Shown here piece after piece: positions 50,210 through 57,873 of a stretch of 64,000 nucleotides of DNA. The notes under the pieces were generated by a model. It had not been told where the DNA came from. It saw only the letters and a list, made by a program, of their open reading frames with translations, and ran no database searches. The position numbers and the translations under genes are program-made. How positions within the stretch are numbered: the first letter of the stretch is position 1; the number at the start of each line of letters is the position of its first letter. This stretch comes from an uncultured Steroidobacter sp. (GTDB taxonomy: Bacteria > Pseudomonadota > Gammaproteobacteria > Steroidobacterales > Steroidobacteraceae), in NCBI GenBank assembly GCA_938008435.1, contig CALLKK010000008.1:1-64000 (forward strand), read 5' to 3'.

Positions 50210-51490
50210 ATGCTCGATCCCAAGCTGCTTCGTTCCGATCCCGCTGCGGTGGCGGCGAATCTTGCGCGCCGCGGCTTCACGCTCGATGTGGCGCGCTTGA
50301 GCGCGCTCGAGGAAGCGCGGAAGAAATGGCAGGTGCGGGCGGACGAGCTGCGGAACGAGCGCAACATACACGCCAAGGCCGTCGGCAAGGCAAAGGCGCA
50401 AGGTCAGGACATCGCGCCGCTCCTCAAGCAGGCGGAGTCGCTCGGTGCGCAGCTCCAGGAAGCCGAAGGCGAGCTGGCGAAGGTGCAGAGCGAGCTCGAT
50501 CAGCTGCTGCTCGGTCTGCCGAATCTGCTGCACGAGAGCGTGCCCGACGGGCGCGATGAAACCGCGAACGTCGAGGTGCGCCGCTGGGGCGAGCCGCGTA
50601 AGTTCGATTTCAAGCCGAAAGATCATGTCGAGATCGGCGAGCGGCTCGGGCAGATCGACTTCGCAGCGGCCAGCAAGATTTCCGGCGCGCGCTTTTCGGT
50701 GCTGAGCGGTCCAGTCGCCCAGCTGCAGCGCGCGTTGATCCAGTTCATGCTCGATCTGCACACGCGCGAGCATGGTTATCGCGAGGTCTACGTGCCGTAC
50801 CTCGTGAACGCGCAGTCGATGACCGGCACCGGCCAGCTGCCGAAGTTCGAAGCCGACTTGTTCGCGGTCAAAGGCGAAAGCGGCTTCTACCTCATTCCGA
50901 CGGCTGAAGTGCCCGTCACGAATCTCGTGCGCGAGACGATCGTGGAGGCTGAGCGCCTGCCGCTGCGCTTCGTCGCGCACACGCCGTGCTTCCGCTCCGA
51001 GGCCGGCTCCTACGGCAAGGACACGCGCGGCATGATTCGTCAGCACCAGTTCGAGAAGGTCGAGCTCGTGCACATCTCGCGTCCGCAGGATTCGTACGCC
51101 GAGCACGAGCTGCTCACGAAGAACGCCGAAGAAGTGCTCAAGCGCCTCGGGCTGCCGTATCGCGTCGTGGCGCTGTGCGCCGGCGACATCGGTTTCGGTT
51201 CGGCCAAGACGTACGACTTGGAAGTCTGGCTGCCGGGTCAGCAGGCCTATCGCGAGATTTCCTCGTGCTCGAACTTCGAAGCGTTCCAGGCGCGTCGCAT
51301 GCAGGCACGCTGGCGCAATCCCGAAACCGGCAAGCCTGAGCCGCTGCACACGCTCAACGGTTCGGGCGTGGCCGCAGGCCGCGCGCTCGTCGCGGTGCTC
51401 GAGAACTATCAGCAGGAAGACGGGAGCGTTATCGTGCCCGAGGTCTTGCGGCCGTACATGGGCGGCCTGGAGCGCATCACGCCGGGCTGA
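50210..51490 (+). CDS. serS: Serine-tRNA ligase
   Basis: Charges tRNA-Ser, including both isoacceptors in this window. 426 residues: N-terminal coiled-coil arm (about 30-105) that grips the long variable arm of tRNA-Ser, then the class II catalytic core with motif 2 FRSEAGSYGKDTRGMIRQHQFEKVE and motif 3 LNGSGVAAGRALVAVLENYQ (each shorter than here if cut at the core). The start MLDPKLLRSDPAAVAANLARR is the standard one. A terminator follows. Confidence 0.97.
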   Translation: MLDPKLLRSDPAAVAANLARRGFTLDVARLSALEEARKKWQVRADELRNERNIHAKAVGKAKAQGQDIAPLLKQAESLGAQLQEAEGELAKVQSELDQLLLGLPNLLHESVPDGRDETANVEVRRWGEPRKFDFKPKDHVEIGERLGQIDFAAASKISGARFSVLSGPVAQLQRALIQFMLDLHTREHGYREVYVPYLVNAQSMTGTGQLPKFEADLFAVKGESGFYLIPTAEVPVTNLVRETIVEAERLPLRFVAHTPCFRSEAGSYGKDTRGMIRQHQFEKVELVHISRPQDSYAEHELLTKNAEEVLKRLGLPYRVVALCAGDIGFGSAKTYDLEVWLPGQQAYREISSCSNFEAFQARRMQARWRNPETGKPEPLHTLNGSGVAAGRALVAVLENYQQEDGSVIVPEVLRPYMGGLERITPG

Positions 51491-51548
51491 TCGATTGATG
51501 CGAGCGTGGGCGAGGTTGCTCGGCCGCGCCGCTTCGTTCCGTGAAAAG

Positions 51549-51581
51549 AAAAAGGGCGCTACGGTTGCAGCGCCCTTTTTT
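51549..51581 (+). terminator. Intrinsic terminator after serS
   Basis: AAAAAGGGCGCT / AGCGCCCTTTTTT with an eight-base loop, 58 bp after the serS stop. It also lies before the convergent yccA stop and could serve both genes. Confidence 0.88.
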
Positions 51582-51604
51582 GTTTGGTGTTGCGTTGGAT
51601 GGTG

Positions 51605-52273
51605 TCAATCGTCCGACGCCGCGCCCAACAGGTGGAGCAGGCTCAGGAACATGTTGTAGATGCTCACGTACAACGTGATCGTGGCGATGATGTAGTTCGT
51701 CTCGCCGCCGCGCACGATGTGGCTAGTCTGCCAGAGCATGTAGCCGCCGCTCACGATCACGAACATGCCCGAAGCCACGAGCGAGAGCGTGGAGAGGTGG
51801 AAGAAGTAGGCGATGAGTCCGAGGACGAACGCGCCGATGGCGCCGATGAACAAAAAGCCGCCGAGGAAGCTGAAATCCTTTTCGCTCTTGATCGCGTAGG
51901 CGGACAGTCCGAGGAACGCCGCTGCGGTCGTGCCGAGCGCAGTCATCACGAGCTGCGAGCCGTTCGGCAGGAACTTGATGTACATCTCGAGGATCGGGCC
52001 GAGCGTCAGGCCCAAAAAGCCCGTGAGCGCAAACGTCCACAGGAGGCCCCAAGCGCTGTTCTGCGTCTTGTGAACCGCGAACAGCAGGCCGAAGTAAACG
52101 AGCAACGTGATGAGGCCGAACGGCGGCAAGTCGAGCGCCATCGACACGCCGGCCATCACGGCGCTGAACGCCAGCGTTGCACCGAGCAGCAGATACGTGT
52201 TGCGAAGGACTTTGTTTGTCGCCAGCGCGGACGCGCGTGCGGTGCTGACGGCAGAACCAGGATAACGCTCCAT
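51605..52273 (-). CDS. yccA: Bax inhibitor-1/YccA family membrane protein
   Basis: A 222-residue protein with seven membrane segments and the family motifs NTYLLLGATLAFSAVMAG near the start and TLYVSIYNMFLSLLHLLGAA at the end. YccA of E. coli is a substrate and modulator of FtsH. The acidic residues of the BI-1 pore region are present near the C-terminus. It converges with serS. Confidence 0.92.
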   Translation of the reverse strand: MERYPGSAVSTARASALATNKVLRNTYLLLGATLAFSAVMAGVSMALDLPPFGLITLLVYFGLLFAVHKTQNSAWGLLWTFALTGFLGLTLGPILEMYIKFLPNGSQLVMTALGTTAAAFLGLSAYAIKSEKDFSFLGGFLFIGAIGAFVLGLIAYFFHLSTLSLVASGMFVIVSGGYMLWQTSHIVRGGETNYIIATITLYVSIYNMFLSLLHLLGAASDD

Positions 52274-52511
52274 CCAATACTCCTCGGGCCGAACCCGTTG
52301 CGAAACTTGTCATGCCATCGAAGCCGATGGCTGGACCGATTCTAACAACATTCGGCGGCCATCACTCAAGCGTTGCGGAGTCAGTAAATTCAACAAGTTG
52401 GGCATGAGAGCTCGGCATATCGCTCGACAGAGGTGGGGGTCCAGTTCAGAGGCGCAAGACGGCTGGAGCGCCGTGGATTCTGTAGTCGCCAGAGAACGAT
52501 GTTCTGAGATT

Positions 52512-52641
52512 GGGCGGAGAGAGTGGGATTGCACTCGTCACATCCATGTGCCTCGCCTACAGGCAGCGAGGCTTCGCAAAACGGCTATCCTGCCGATGTG
52601 TCGAACCCACGCGTTCCTTGCGGGTTCTTTGATCCCACCCA
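52512..52641 (-). repeat. tRNA-Ser 3'-end fragment interrupted in the T loop by hairpins (copy 2)
   Basis: Same design as 612-742. Plus-strand 52,512-52,529 matches the tRNA-Ser 3' end and 52,601-52,613 matches its T-stem side, with 71 bp (52,530-52,600) inserted in the T loop. The insert shares CACTCG-TCACATCCATGTGCCTCGCC and GGCTATCC with copy 1; other arms differ but keep pairing. It is followed by a second GAACCC.../...GGGTTC stem and closed by GTGGGATT/GATCCCAC. It lies between yccA and the split tRNA-Ser(UGA), after that tRNA's terminator. Confidence 0.7.
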
Positions 52642-52652
52642 GACGGAAAAAC

Positions 52653-52672
52653 GGGGCCCTCGTCGGGGCCCC
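52653..52672 (-). terminator. Terminator of the original tRNA-Ser(UGA)
   Basis: GGGGCCC/GGGCCCC hairpin, followed on the minus strand by GTTTTTCC. It begins 10 bp beyond the CCA end of the 3' tRNA half, so it terminated the tRNA before the element split it. Confidence 0.75.
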
Positions 52673-52680
52673 TTGTTATT

Positions 52681-52741
<61 letters not shown>

Positions 52742-52843
52742 GTTCCGATCTGCCCGTATGCGCATCGTACCAGCGCGTAAGTGCATGAATCGAGTGAAAG
52801 GCGAAAAGCGCGCAAACGGCGTAAATCACAGGCTTTCGGGCCC

Positions 52844-52865
52844 GAGTGCAACTCAGAGTGCAACT
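52844..52865 (+). other. Candidate integrase arm-type sites (right end)
   Basis: GAGTGCAACT occurs at 52,844-52,853 and 52,856-52,865, and again at 62,444-62,453 beside the integrase gene, always in the same orientation. Short direct repeats 100-140 bp inside both ends of a tRNA-integrated element are the expected form of arm-binding sites for a tyrosine integrase. The rest of 52,742-53,037 holds no supported gene. Confidence 0.55.
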
Positions 52866-53037
52866 TTGGGGGCCTTGGGGCCCCGATCCGGGCCGGTCAA
52901 ACGTGAGCGCCCAGGAGATGCGCACGCCAGGGGGCCCGTGGTTTGCCATGCCTAGAGGCCCGGAAAAGCGGGGATAGCCGGCCAGAGATGGCCGTGCGTG
53001 ACAGCCGCATGACGCTGCCTGCCGCCCAGTGTTAGGA

Positions 53038-53151
53038 TTTGGGGAGAGGGATTCGAACCCTCACGAGCATCCTCCCCGCCGGCGGCCACCGGACTGAGAG
53101 GGCTCAGCGGCCCGGGGGGCCCGCCGCGTATGCCAATTCCGCCATCCCCGA
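53038..53151 (-). tRNA. tRNA-Leu-like gene, probably not a working tRNA
   Basis: The minus strand carries GGGGATGGCGGAATTGGCATACGC (D-arm side, tRNA-Leu-like) and GAGGGTTCGAATCCCTC (perfect T arm) with GGGGA/TCCCC acceptor pairs. Between them the anticodon arm is GCGG...CCGC with an all-C/G loop that lacks U33 and cannot give a normal 5-bp stem and 7-base loop. The variable region is about 44 nt (usual 12-20) with its own stems. No CCA is encoded. It could be a degenerate or specialised RNA of the element. Confidence 0.5.
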
Positions 53152-53166
53152 TTCGGTGAAGCCCTC

Positions 53167-53787
53167 CTACTCCAGCGTCCTGCGCAGGACACCCTCGGCG
53201 TACGCAACGCCCCTATTGTTCAAGCTATACACGCGACCGCGCTTCGCTCCCGCCGCCAACACATAGTCCTTGCGTTTGGCCATCACGGTGTCTACGCGAG
53301 GAATGTTCACGCCGGACTGCTTCGCCGCACGGATGAGCGTATAGCCATTGACGGCCGAGCGACTCATCAGCCGCTGATATCCGTACAGCAGGAGAACGAG
53401 CGCGTCGGCCCCACCGTCGTCACCATTGGGCAGAGCGAGCAGGCTAATCGCGTCCGCATCGCGGCGGAACATGCGTATTAAAAGGTCTTCGCCGATCGGA
53501 GCGGACGAACCGTCGGCCCCGTTGCCACTGCCAGGATTTGAAGCCGGTGTCGTCCCGCTGACGGCAAGAGATGCCGGACCCGGCGTAACCGTGCCTGTGC
53601 CCGAAACCACCGGCGAGGGGGCGGATAGAGCGCCCTGTCCCGTGGCGACAGCCGGTCGGTCGCCAATCCTCTCGACCACCGTCATAAAGCGCTCAAACTG
53701 ATCCTTCAGGAGTTCAGTCGGTCCCTCCGCTTCAAACTCGGCATTGCCGATCTTGATCTTGAGCTTCTGCGAACTGGGCTCGTCCAT
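53167..53787 (-). CDS. Unknown protein with Gly/Pro linker, element-borne
   Basis: 206 residues. N-terminal part (1-45) KLKIKIGNAEFEAEGPTELLKDQFERFM is a short beta-alpha unit; a low-complexity Ala/Gly/Pro/Thr linker (about 50-95) follows; the C-terminal part (100-206) looks like a helical, winged-helix-type domain (DAISLLALPN ... YTLIRAAKQSGVN ... KRGRVYSLNNRGVAYAEGVLRR). It may bind DNA and regulate; I do not recognise a named family. It is divergent from the two small plus-strand genes across the palindrome cluster. Confidence 0.65.
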   Translation of the reverse strand: MDEPSSQKLKIKIGNAEFEAEGPTELLKDQFERFMTVVERIGDRPAVATGQGALSAPSPVVSGTGTVTPGPASLAVSGTTPASNPGSGNGADGSSAPIGEDLLIRMFRRDADAISLLALPNGDDGGADALVLLLYGYQRLMSRSAVNGYTLIRAAKQSGVNIPRVDTVMAKRKDYVLAAGAKRGRVYSLNNRGVAYAEGVLRRTLE

Positions 53788-54100
53788 CGCGTTAACCCGT
53801 CATCGAAATAATGAAATCCGATCTGTCCGCCAATTTGCCACAGCCTTACCCAGAGCGCAAGATCCCTATGCATGCTTTTGCGTCCGTTCTAAACGTATCG
53901 TTTAGCCCGCTCAACAAGAGGGCTTGTTTTTGCGGCATTCCGTAACCAAACGGCGATCGCGTTTCACGTGAAACGTCTATGCATAGAGCCGCGTGACCGG
54001 TCACGCAGTCTACAAAATTACAGAAATGCCGTGTACGAGTTCGACGAATCAGGGTGCAGTGGGCCGCCATCGGCAATCCCGCCGGTGGAGGACCCAGACC
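53788..54100. promoter_or_regulatory. Divergent control region with four palindromes
   Basis: No gene lies here. Four inverted repeats sit in 118 bp: CTAAACG/CGTTTAG at 53,889-53,905, the 16-mer CGTTTCACGTGAAACG at 53,960-53,975, TCTATGCATAGA at 53,976-53,987 and GCGTGACCGGTCACGC at 53,991-54,006. The second differs from the ParB site parS (TGTTTCACGTGAAACA) only in its two end bases. They could be operators of element regulators, a partition site or part of a packaging site. Confidence 0.7.
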
Positions 54101-54349
54101 ATGGCCAAGAAGCAGAAGCAGACCCAGGCGAGCTTCATCCGGACCCTGCTCGCTCGGGGTTGCGCCGTCCAGACCATCCTGGAGCGGGCGCGCAAGGAGT
54201 TTCCCAAGGAGAACCCGACGACCGGCTACATCAACTGGCTGGCGAAGAAGAGCAAGGGCCAGAAAAAGGCCGCGCCGAAGTCAAAGAAGGAGAAGGCTCG
54301 CCGCCCCGCCCGCCGGACCGACGGCACCGTCGACGAGTATCTGTCGTGA
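54101..54349 (+). CDS. Small basic protein, element-borne
   Basis: 82 residues from ATG at 54,101, with GGAG upstream. N-terminal half (ASFIRTLLARGCAVQTILERARKEFPKENPTTGYINWLAKK) looks like a small helical DNA-binding unit; the C-terminal half is very rich in Lys/Arg (KKAAPKSKKEKARRPARR). One of two element genes on the plus strand. The upstream extension of the frame is not used because the ATG fits the ribosome binding site. Function unknown. Confidence 0.65.
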   Translation: MAKKQKQTQASFIRTLLARGCAVQTILERARKEFPKENPTTGYINWLAKKSKGQKKAAPKSKKEKARRPARRTDGTVDEYLS

Positions 54350-54534
54350 GCGCCGTCGTCCTCACGCCCCAAGACGTGGCGACGGTCCTCCTGGGGCTGG
54401 ACCTGCTGACGCGCTTCGCGCAGGGCGAGCAGGCCAAGGCGCGTCGTCGAGGCAACCTCGTCACCGCCGCCACCATGCAGGCGATGCTGGAGCACATCGA
54501 GGACCTGCGCACCAGGCTACGCGACGTTCCGTGA
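54346..54534 (+). CDS. Small protein coupled to the basic protein
   Basis: 62 residues from GTG at 54,346, which overlaps the stop of the previous gene as GTGA and so is translationally coupled to it. The sequence LTPQDVATVLLGLDLLTRFAQGEQAKARRRGNLVTAATMQAMLEHIEDLRTRLRDVP is cut here for length in motifs only: an N-terminal helix, a basic middle (AKARRR) and a C-terminal amphipathic helix. Function unknown. A strong AGGAGG at its end (54,534-54,539) may serve a 23-residue frame (54,542-54,613) of doubtful status. Confidence 0.6.
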   Translation: MSAVVLTPQDVATVLLGLDLLTRFAQGEQAKARRRGNLVTAATMQAMLEHIEDLRTRLRDVP

Positions 54535-54671
54535 GGAGGAAGTGCCTCCGCTCCCGCACTTTGATGAGATGCCGGCGGAGGCTGCGACATCAGGAAACGG
54601 TGCGACGGGCTGAACGTAGAAGAGGAACAAGACCCGTCGCGCCGCAGCGCGGATGACTCCTTTCGCCTCGA

Positions 54672-55808
54672 TCAGGTGCTCGCCAAGTCCACGAGCTGCA
54701 CGGCCTGCGTGTCGTATACCGCGAGACCGCCGCGCATCTCCGCGAGCAGCGTTACGAGGTTCCTGATGAAGTTGTCCCTGTCCTCGTTCGAGATCATCGT
54801 CTGCACCTGCGTGCGGTCGAGCATCGTCACGAAACGCGTGTCGATCACGAGCGCCGAGCCCTGAGCGAGCCCGGCCGCTCGCACGACCGGCGTGCGCCAC
54901 ACGGTCGGCGCGGCGGGGTTCGCCCACCCGCCCGCGACGTACTGACCATTCCCCGTGTCCGCGCGCTCCGTCTCGAAGTCGCTCCAGTCGAACGGGTTCA
55001 TCACGACGACCGTACCGACGTACCCGGAAGCCCACATCGCCGCGAGGCACTCGCTGATGCGGTCCGGCTTGTGCGCCTTCGTGTGGGCGAAAGGCGTCGC
55101 CTGCGAGACGAGCCCGTGGATCTTGTCCGTGGTCCCGTTGCCGTTGAGCAGCAGGTTCTCGTACTTCGCGACGACATCGATCGCGAGGATGCGAGCCAGC
55201 ATCTCGCGAAGCTGCAAGTTGTCGGCCAGCACCTGCCGCGACGCCTGCGCCCAGTGCGCGATGGTCGCGATCTTCGCCGTCTCGAGGTTCACGTCGAACT
55301 CCGTCTGCGGCTTCTGGTCGCCCTCGTTCTGCTGCACGCCCGCGCTGCTCTCCCGCGTGAGCTGCACGAACTCGTAGCTGTCCGAGTTGACCGGAGTCGA
55401 GGGCAACACGTCCACGAGGCTCAGCGGCGGGATCACCGGGGGCAGCGTCGGGCCGCGCTCCGCCTGAGTCGGAAAGCCGCTCGTGCCGCCGCCGCTCGGT
55501 AAGGTGACAAGCGCCTTGAGGTGTTTGATACCGACGTTGGGCAGATGGATCTTGCCGCTGGAAGGCTGTCCGTCGATCACCTGATTGACGCGGTTCTTGA
55601 AGGAGTCGGCCGCGAACGGATCGGCCATGCCGAGCCCGCGAATCGCTGGCGCCTGCCCGCCGAGTTCCGCGTACTTCTGTTCGAGGTCGGCGAGTCGCCC
55701 AGCGATGCCGGCGAGGAAGTTGTCGTCGTTGATGCCTGCGGCCTTCAGTCGCTCCCCGATCGATTCTTTGATCGCGGCGATAAGGGCCTGCTTCTCTTGA
55801 GGGTCCAT
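54672..55808 (-). CDS. HK97-type phage major capsid protein
   Basis: 378 residues. An N-terminal helical part (about 1-85, IAGRLADLEQKYAELGG) resembles the delta domain that scaffolds HK97 capsids. From about 105 the gp5 fold is recognisable: PPVIPPLSLVDVLPSTPVN, YEFVQLTRESSAGVQQNEGDQKP (E-loop region), TIAHWAQASRQVLAD and ENLLLNGNGTTDKIHGLV (spine and P-domain). The C-terminal RTQVQTMISNEDRDNFIRN and LAVYDTQAVQLVDL close the A-domain. No protease, portal or scaffold gene is adjacent, which is unusual for a capsid gene. GGAG lies ten bases before the ATG. Confidence 0.88.
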   Translation of the reverse strand: MDPQEKQALIAAIKESIGERLKAAGINDDNFLAGIAGRLADLEQKYAELGGQAPAIRGLGMADPFAADSFKNRVNQVIDGQPSSGKIHLPNVGIKHLKALVTLPSGGGTSGFPTQAERGPTLPPVIPPLSLVDVLPSTPVNSDSYEFVQLTRESSAGVQQNEGDQKPQTEFDVNLETAKIATIAHWAQASRQVLADNLQLREMLARILAIDVVAKYENLLLNGNGTTDKIHGLVSQATPFAHTKAHKPDRISECLAAMWASGYVGTVVVMNPFDWSDFETERADTGNGQYVAGGWANPAAPTVWRTPVVRAAGLAQGSALVIDTRFVTMLDRTQVQTMISNEDRDNFIRNLVTLLAEMRGGLAVYDTQAVQLVDLAST

Positions 55809-56097
55809 AGTCGTGGTGCTCCGAATAGTGAATTGGCAAATTTGTCTCTCACCTCAGCCGAGCACCGGCATCTCGCAGGGCATCGTCATCGGCGGCTCGC
55901 GCAGAGCCTCGCGAGTATCGCGTCGTCGAGTCCTGCACAACGTCGCGCTGTGCGAACCGGGACGGGCGTTCGCGTGCTGATCAATCTACTGCGCCTTGCC
56001 ATCGGCGTTACACAGCCGGCGATCACATCCCGAGCCGTGTGAGCCAGTCGAGCACGCGTCGGCAGAGGCGACATCTTCGGAGTAGCGCGGCGAGCAT

Positions 56098-56292
56098 TTA
56101 GCGCCTCCAGTCGTCCCAGTGGTCGCACACGGAGCAGTGCGCAACGATGCGATGAACGTATCCCTTGTCATGCCGTAACTCGATCCTGTCAACGGCCGAG
56201 TCGCACTGGGTGCAGCGAAGCTCACGAAGACGCCACGACCATAGACGAAGTCGCAGACGATCGAGCAGCGTCAGTTCAGAACGCGCCTGCAT
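56098..56292 (-). CDS. Small zinc-ribbon-like protein
   Basis: 64 residues, rich in Arg/Leu, with two cysteine pairs: CTQC near residue 27 and CSVC near 54, plus His residues (RIVAHC, CDHWDD). This spacing suggests one treble-clef or zinc-ribbon site. It overlaps the end of the upstream gene by 22 bp, typical of tightly packed element operons. Function unknown. A 24-residue frame (56,023-56,097) starts right after its stop and is of doubtful status. Confidence 0.5.
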   Translation of the reverse strand: MQARSELTLLDRLRLRLWSWRLRELRCTQCDSAVDRIELRHDKGYVHRIVAHCSVCDHWDDWRR

Positions 56293-56477
56293 ACTTCCTC
56301 CGGTGTCATCGTTCTGAGCGCGGCGAGCACGCCGCCGATGCGCTCCCTCTCGACGCCCGCGAGGTCCATCAGTCGGACCAGCGCCTCGGGCGGCAGCGCG
56401 AGGAAGCTGTCGAAGTGCGTGCCGAAGTACGCCATCGCGATACGCTTGATCGCGTCGAAGTCAGGCTCATCGTTCAT
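56271..56477 (-). CDS. Small protein of unknown function, element operon
   Basis: 68 residues from ATG at 56,477 (MNDEPDFDAIKRIAMAYFG ... ALRTMTPEEVCRRVLN). It is mostly helical, with the pattern LPPEALVRLMDLAGVERERIGGVLAAL of a short DNA- or protein-binding helix bundle. Its start overlaps the end of the 108-residue gene by 11 bp, implying coupling. Function not recognised. Confidence 0.6.
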   Translation of the reverse strand: MNDEPDFDAIKRIAMAYFGTHFDSFLALPPEALVRLMDLAGVERERIGGVLAALRTMTPEEVCRRVLN

Positions 56478-56793
56478 CGTCGTCTCCCGTCTCGCAAATG
56501 AACCGAGCCCGCACGGCTTCGGCCGTCTCCGGATCGACACCGCCGGCGACCGCCAGCTCGACGAACCTTTCCTTGGTCATGTTGAGCAGCGCGCTCGCCT
56601 TTCGGGCGAAGACCTCGGTCGCGATTGCCGCCATCGCGGCGACGTATTCCTCGTCGTCGATCTTATCCGCGAGCATCTTGCGGCGACTGCGGGCGTGCTT
56701 CGGCTTCTGAGCCCATGCTCTTCGCGCGATGGCCGATTGCCGCGCGCGACGCTCTTTCGTCCAGTACTCAGGATCTCTCGGATTTCCGCTCAT
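56467..56793 (-). CDS. Unknown protein, element operon
   Basis: 108 residues from ATG at 56,793 (MSGNPRDPEYWTKERRARQSA). The N-terminal 45 residues are strongly basic (RARQSAIARRAWAQKPKHARSRRKM); the C-terminal part is helical (MAAIATEVFARKASALLNMTKERFVELAVAGGVD). The family is not recognised; a nucleic-acid-binding role is a guess from the charge. It overlaps the next gene. Confidence 0.62.
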   Translation of the reverse strand: MSGNPRDPEYWTKERRARQSAIARRAWAQKPKHARSRRKMLADKIDDEEYVAAMAAIATEVFARKASALLNMTKERFVELAVAGGVDPETAEAVRARFICETGDDDER

Positions 56794-56923
56794 CGTCGTT
56801 CACCTCGATGTTTCCAACGCAAGCGCCAAGGCCGCCGCGATTTTTTGCCGGCGCGCGGGATGCGCAGACGAAAGCGCTGCAGCTTTCGATGCACCCCTCC
56901 CCCTGTAACGTTGCCGCGTTCAT
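56768..56923 (-). CDS. Possible 51-residue cysteine-rich protein
   Basis: An ATG at 56,923 overlaps the stop of the coiled-coil gene as TGATG, and the frame ends at 56,768 inside the next gene. The product has four cysteines in CIESCSAFVCASR and CVGN. It is shorter than most predictors report. The overlap at both ends fits an operon, but composition and the lack of a domain leave it doubtful. Confidence 0.3.
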   Translation of the reverse strand: MNAATLQGEGCIESCSAFVCASRAPAKNRGGLGACVGNIEVNDDERKSERS

Positions 56924-57177
56924 CAGATGTCCTCCGCGTATCGACGGCGCGAGCGCGGACGATCCTCGTCCTCATCTCGCAAGCTCAATTGCCGAATCTC
57001 CCGTTGCAGGCGTGAAACTCTCTCGCCCAGCTCCTTGAAGGCGCGATTGATCTTCTGCCGATCGGACTTCACCTGATCTTCGAGAGCGGCGACGGTCTCC
57101 ACGCACGCCGACAACATGCGCTCGACCTGCTTCACTCGCCGCTCGCTCGCCAGGTTCTTGGGCGTTCTTCTGTTCAT
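56923..57177 (-). CDS. Small coiled-coil protein, element operon
   Basis: 84 residues: basic start (MNRRTPKNLASERRVKQVERM), then a heptad-rich helix (VETVAALEDQVKSDRQKINRAFKELGERVSRLQREIRQL) and a charged end (RDEDEDRPRSRRR). Probably a dimeric coiled coil; a scaffold or size-determining role for a capsid is conceivable but unproven. It starts three bp after the stop of the gene at 57,181. Confidence 0.6.
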   Translation of the reverse strand: MNRRTPKNLASERRVKQVERMLSACVETVAALEDQVKSDRQKINRAFKELGERVSRLQREIRQLSLRDEDEDRPRSRRRYAEDI

Positions 57178-57180
57178 GCG

Positions 57181-57618
57181 TCAGTCCTCATCCGTCCCGA
57201 TCATTTCGTCGTCGATCACCGCGTCGATCCGCGTCGCGCGGTCCGGCGCAAGACCCTCGATGATGGGGCGCCACGCTCTCGCCACAGGGACGCGGGCCTT
57301 CATCGTCTGGCGGCCGTTGAGCTTAGGGTCTCTCAACCGCGCCCCCAGCAGCGCGTAGACGATCACCGGCTCGCCGTCCTTTCGATCCGCGGCAGGCGCA
57401 TAGACGCGACCGCACTTGAGGCCGAATTCTTCTTCGAGGCGGAGCAACAGAAGGCTCGACGGCAGGCGGCGATTGACGACTCCGTGCAGCTCGCACCAAT
57501 CGAAGTAGATCCGGCCGAGAGCTCCGAGCCGCACTACGCCTTTCGGATCGAGGATCAACTCGTCGGCGACGAACTTGCGCAGGTGATTCACGGCGTAGGA
57601 CTGCGACGGTTTGGGCAT
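57181..57618 (-). CDS. Unknown protein, element operon
   Basis: 145 residues from ATG at 57,618 (MPKPSQSYAVNHLRKFVADELI), with GGAG seven bases upstream. It shows DPKGVVRLGALGRIYFDWCELHGVVNRRLPSSLLLLRLEEEFGLKCGRV in pieces that look like a winged-helix primase- or virulence-E-associated domain, then a C-terminal ARVPVARAWRPIIEG part. An earlier in-frame ATG (57,624) is too close to the ribosome binding site. Function unknown; it lies right beside the replication module. Confidence 0.6.
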   Translation of the reverse strand: MPKPSQSYAVNHLRKFVADELILDPKGVVRLGALGRIYFDWCELHGVVNRRLPSSLLLLRLEEEFGLKCGRVYAPAADRKDGEPVIVYALLGARLRDPKLNGRQTMKARVPVARAWRPIIEGLAPDRATRIDAVIDDEMIGTDED

Positions 57619-57631
57619 CGACATTCTCCGT

Positions 57632-57873
57632 TCAGTAGTCGGCCTCGAAATGATCGGCAATCGCCCTCAGCGGACCGCCGAATTCCTCGACCACGCATCG
57701 CACATACATCGCAAGCTCGTCCCCGCGGCGGCCATCACGTATGCGGAAATGAGCTGCGCCTTCGCGGATGGCGGGTACTCGGCGAAGTAATCCTCGACAA
57801 AGGACTTCGCTTCGATCATCCAGTCGTGGGCCGTCATGCCGGCCTGTTCCATCGTTCTCGTTGCGTCGAGCAT
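57632..57873 (-). CDS. Small protein with an apparent -1 frameshift
   Basis: From ATG at 57,873 (GAGGTGG upstream) the frame runs MLDATRTMEQAGMTAHDWMI ... AQLISAYVMAAAG and then turns unnatural, ending at 57,667. Shifting by -1 at the GGGG run (plus 57,721-57,724) gives DELAMYVRCVVEEFGGPLRA and a stop at 57,632, only 13 bp before the next start. The joined product is about 80 residues. This could be a sequencing error, a mutation or programmed frameshifting. Confidence 0.5.

Noticed and set aside
54542..54613. 23-residue frame after the coupled plus-strand genes
   Set aside because: The AGGAGG is only one or two bases from the GTG, too close for normal initiation, and the product is low complexity.
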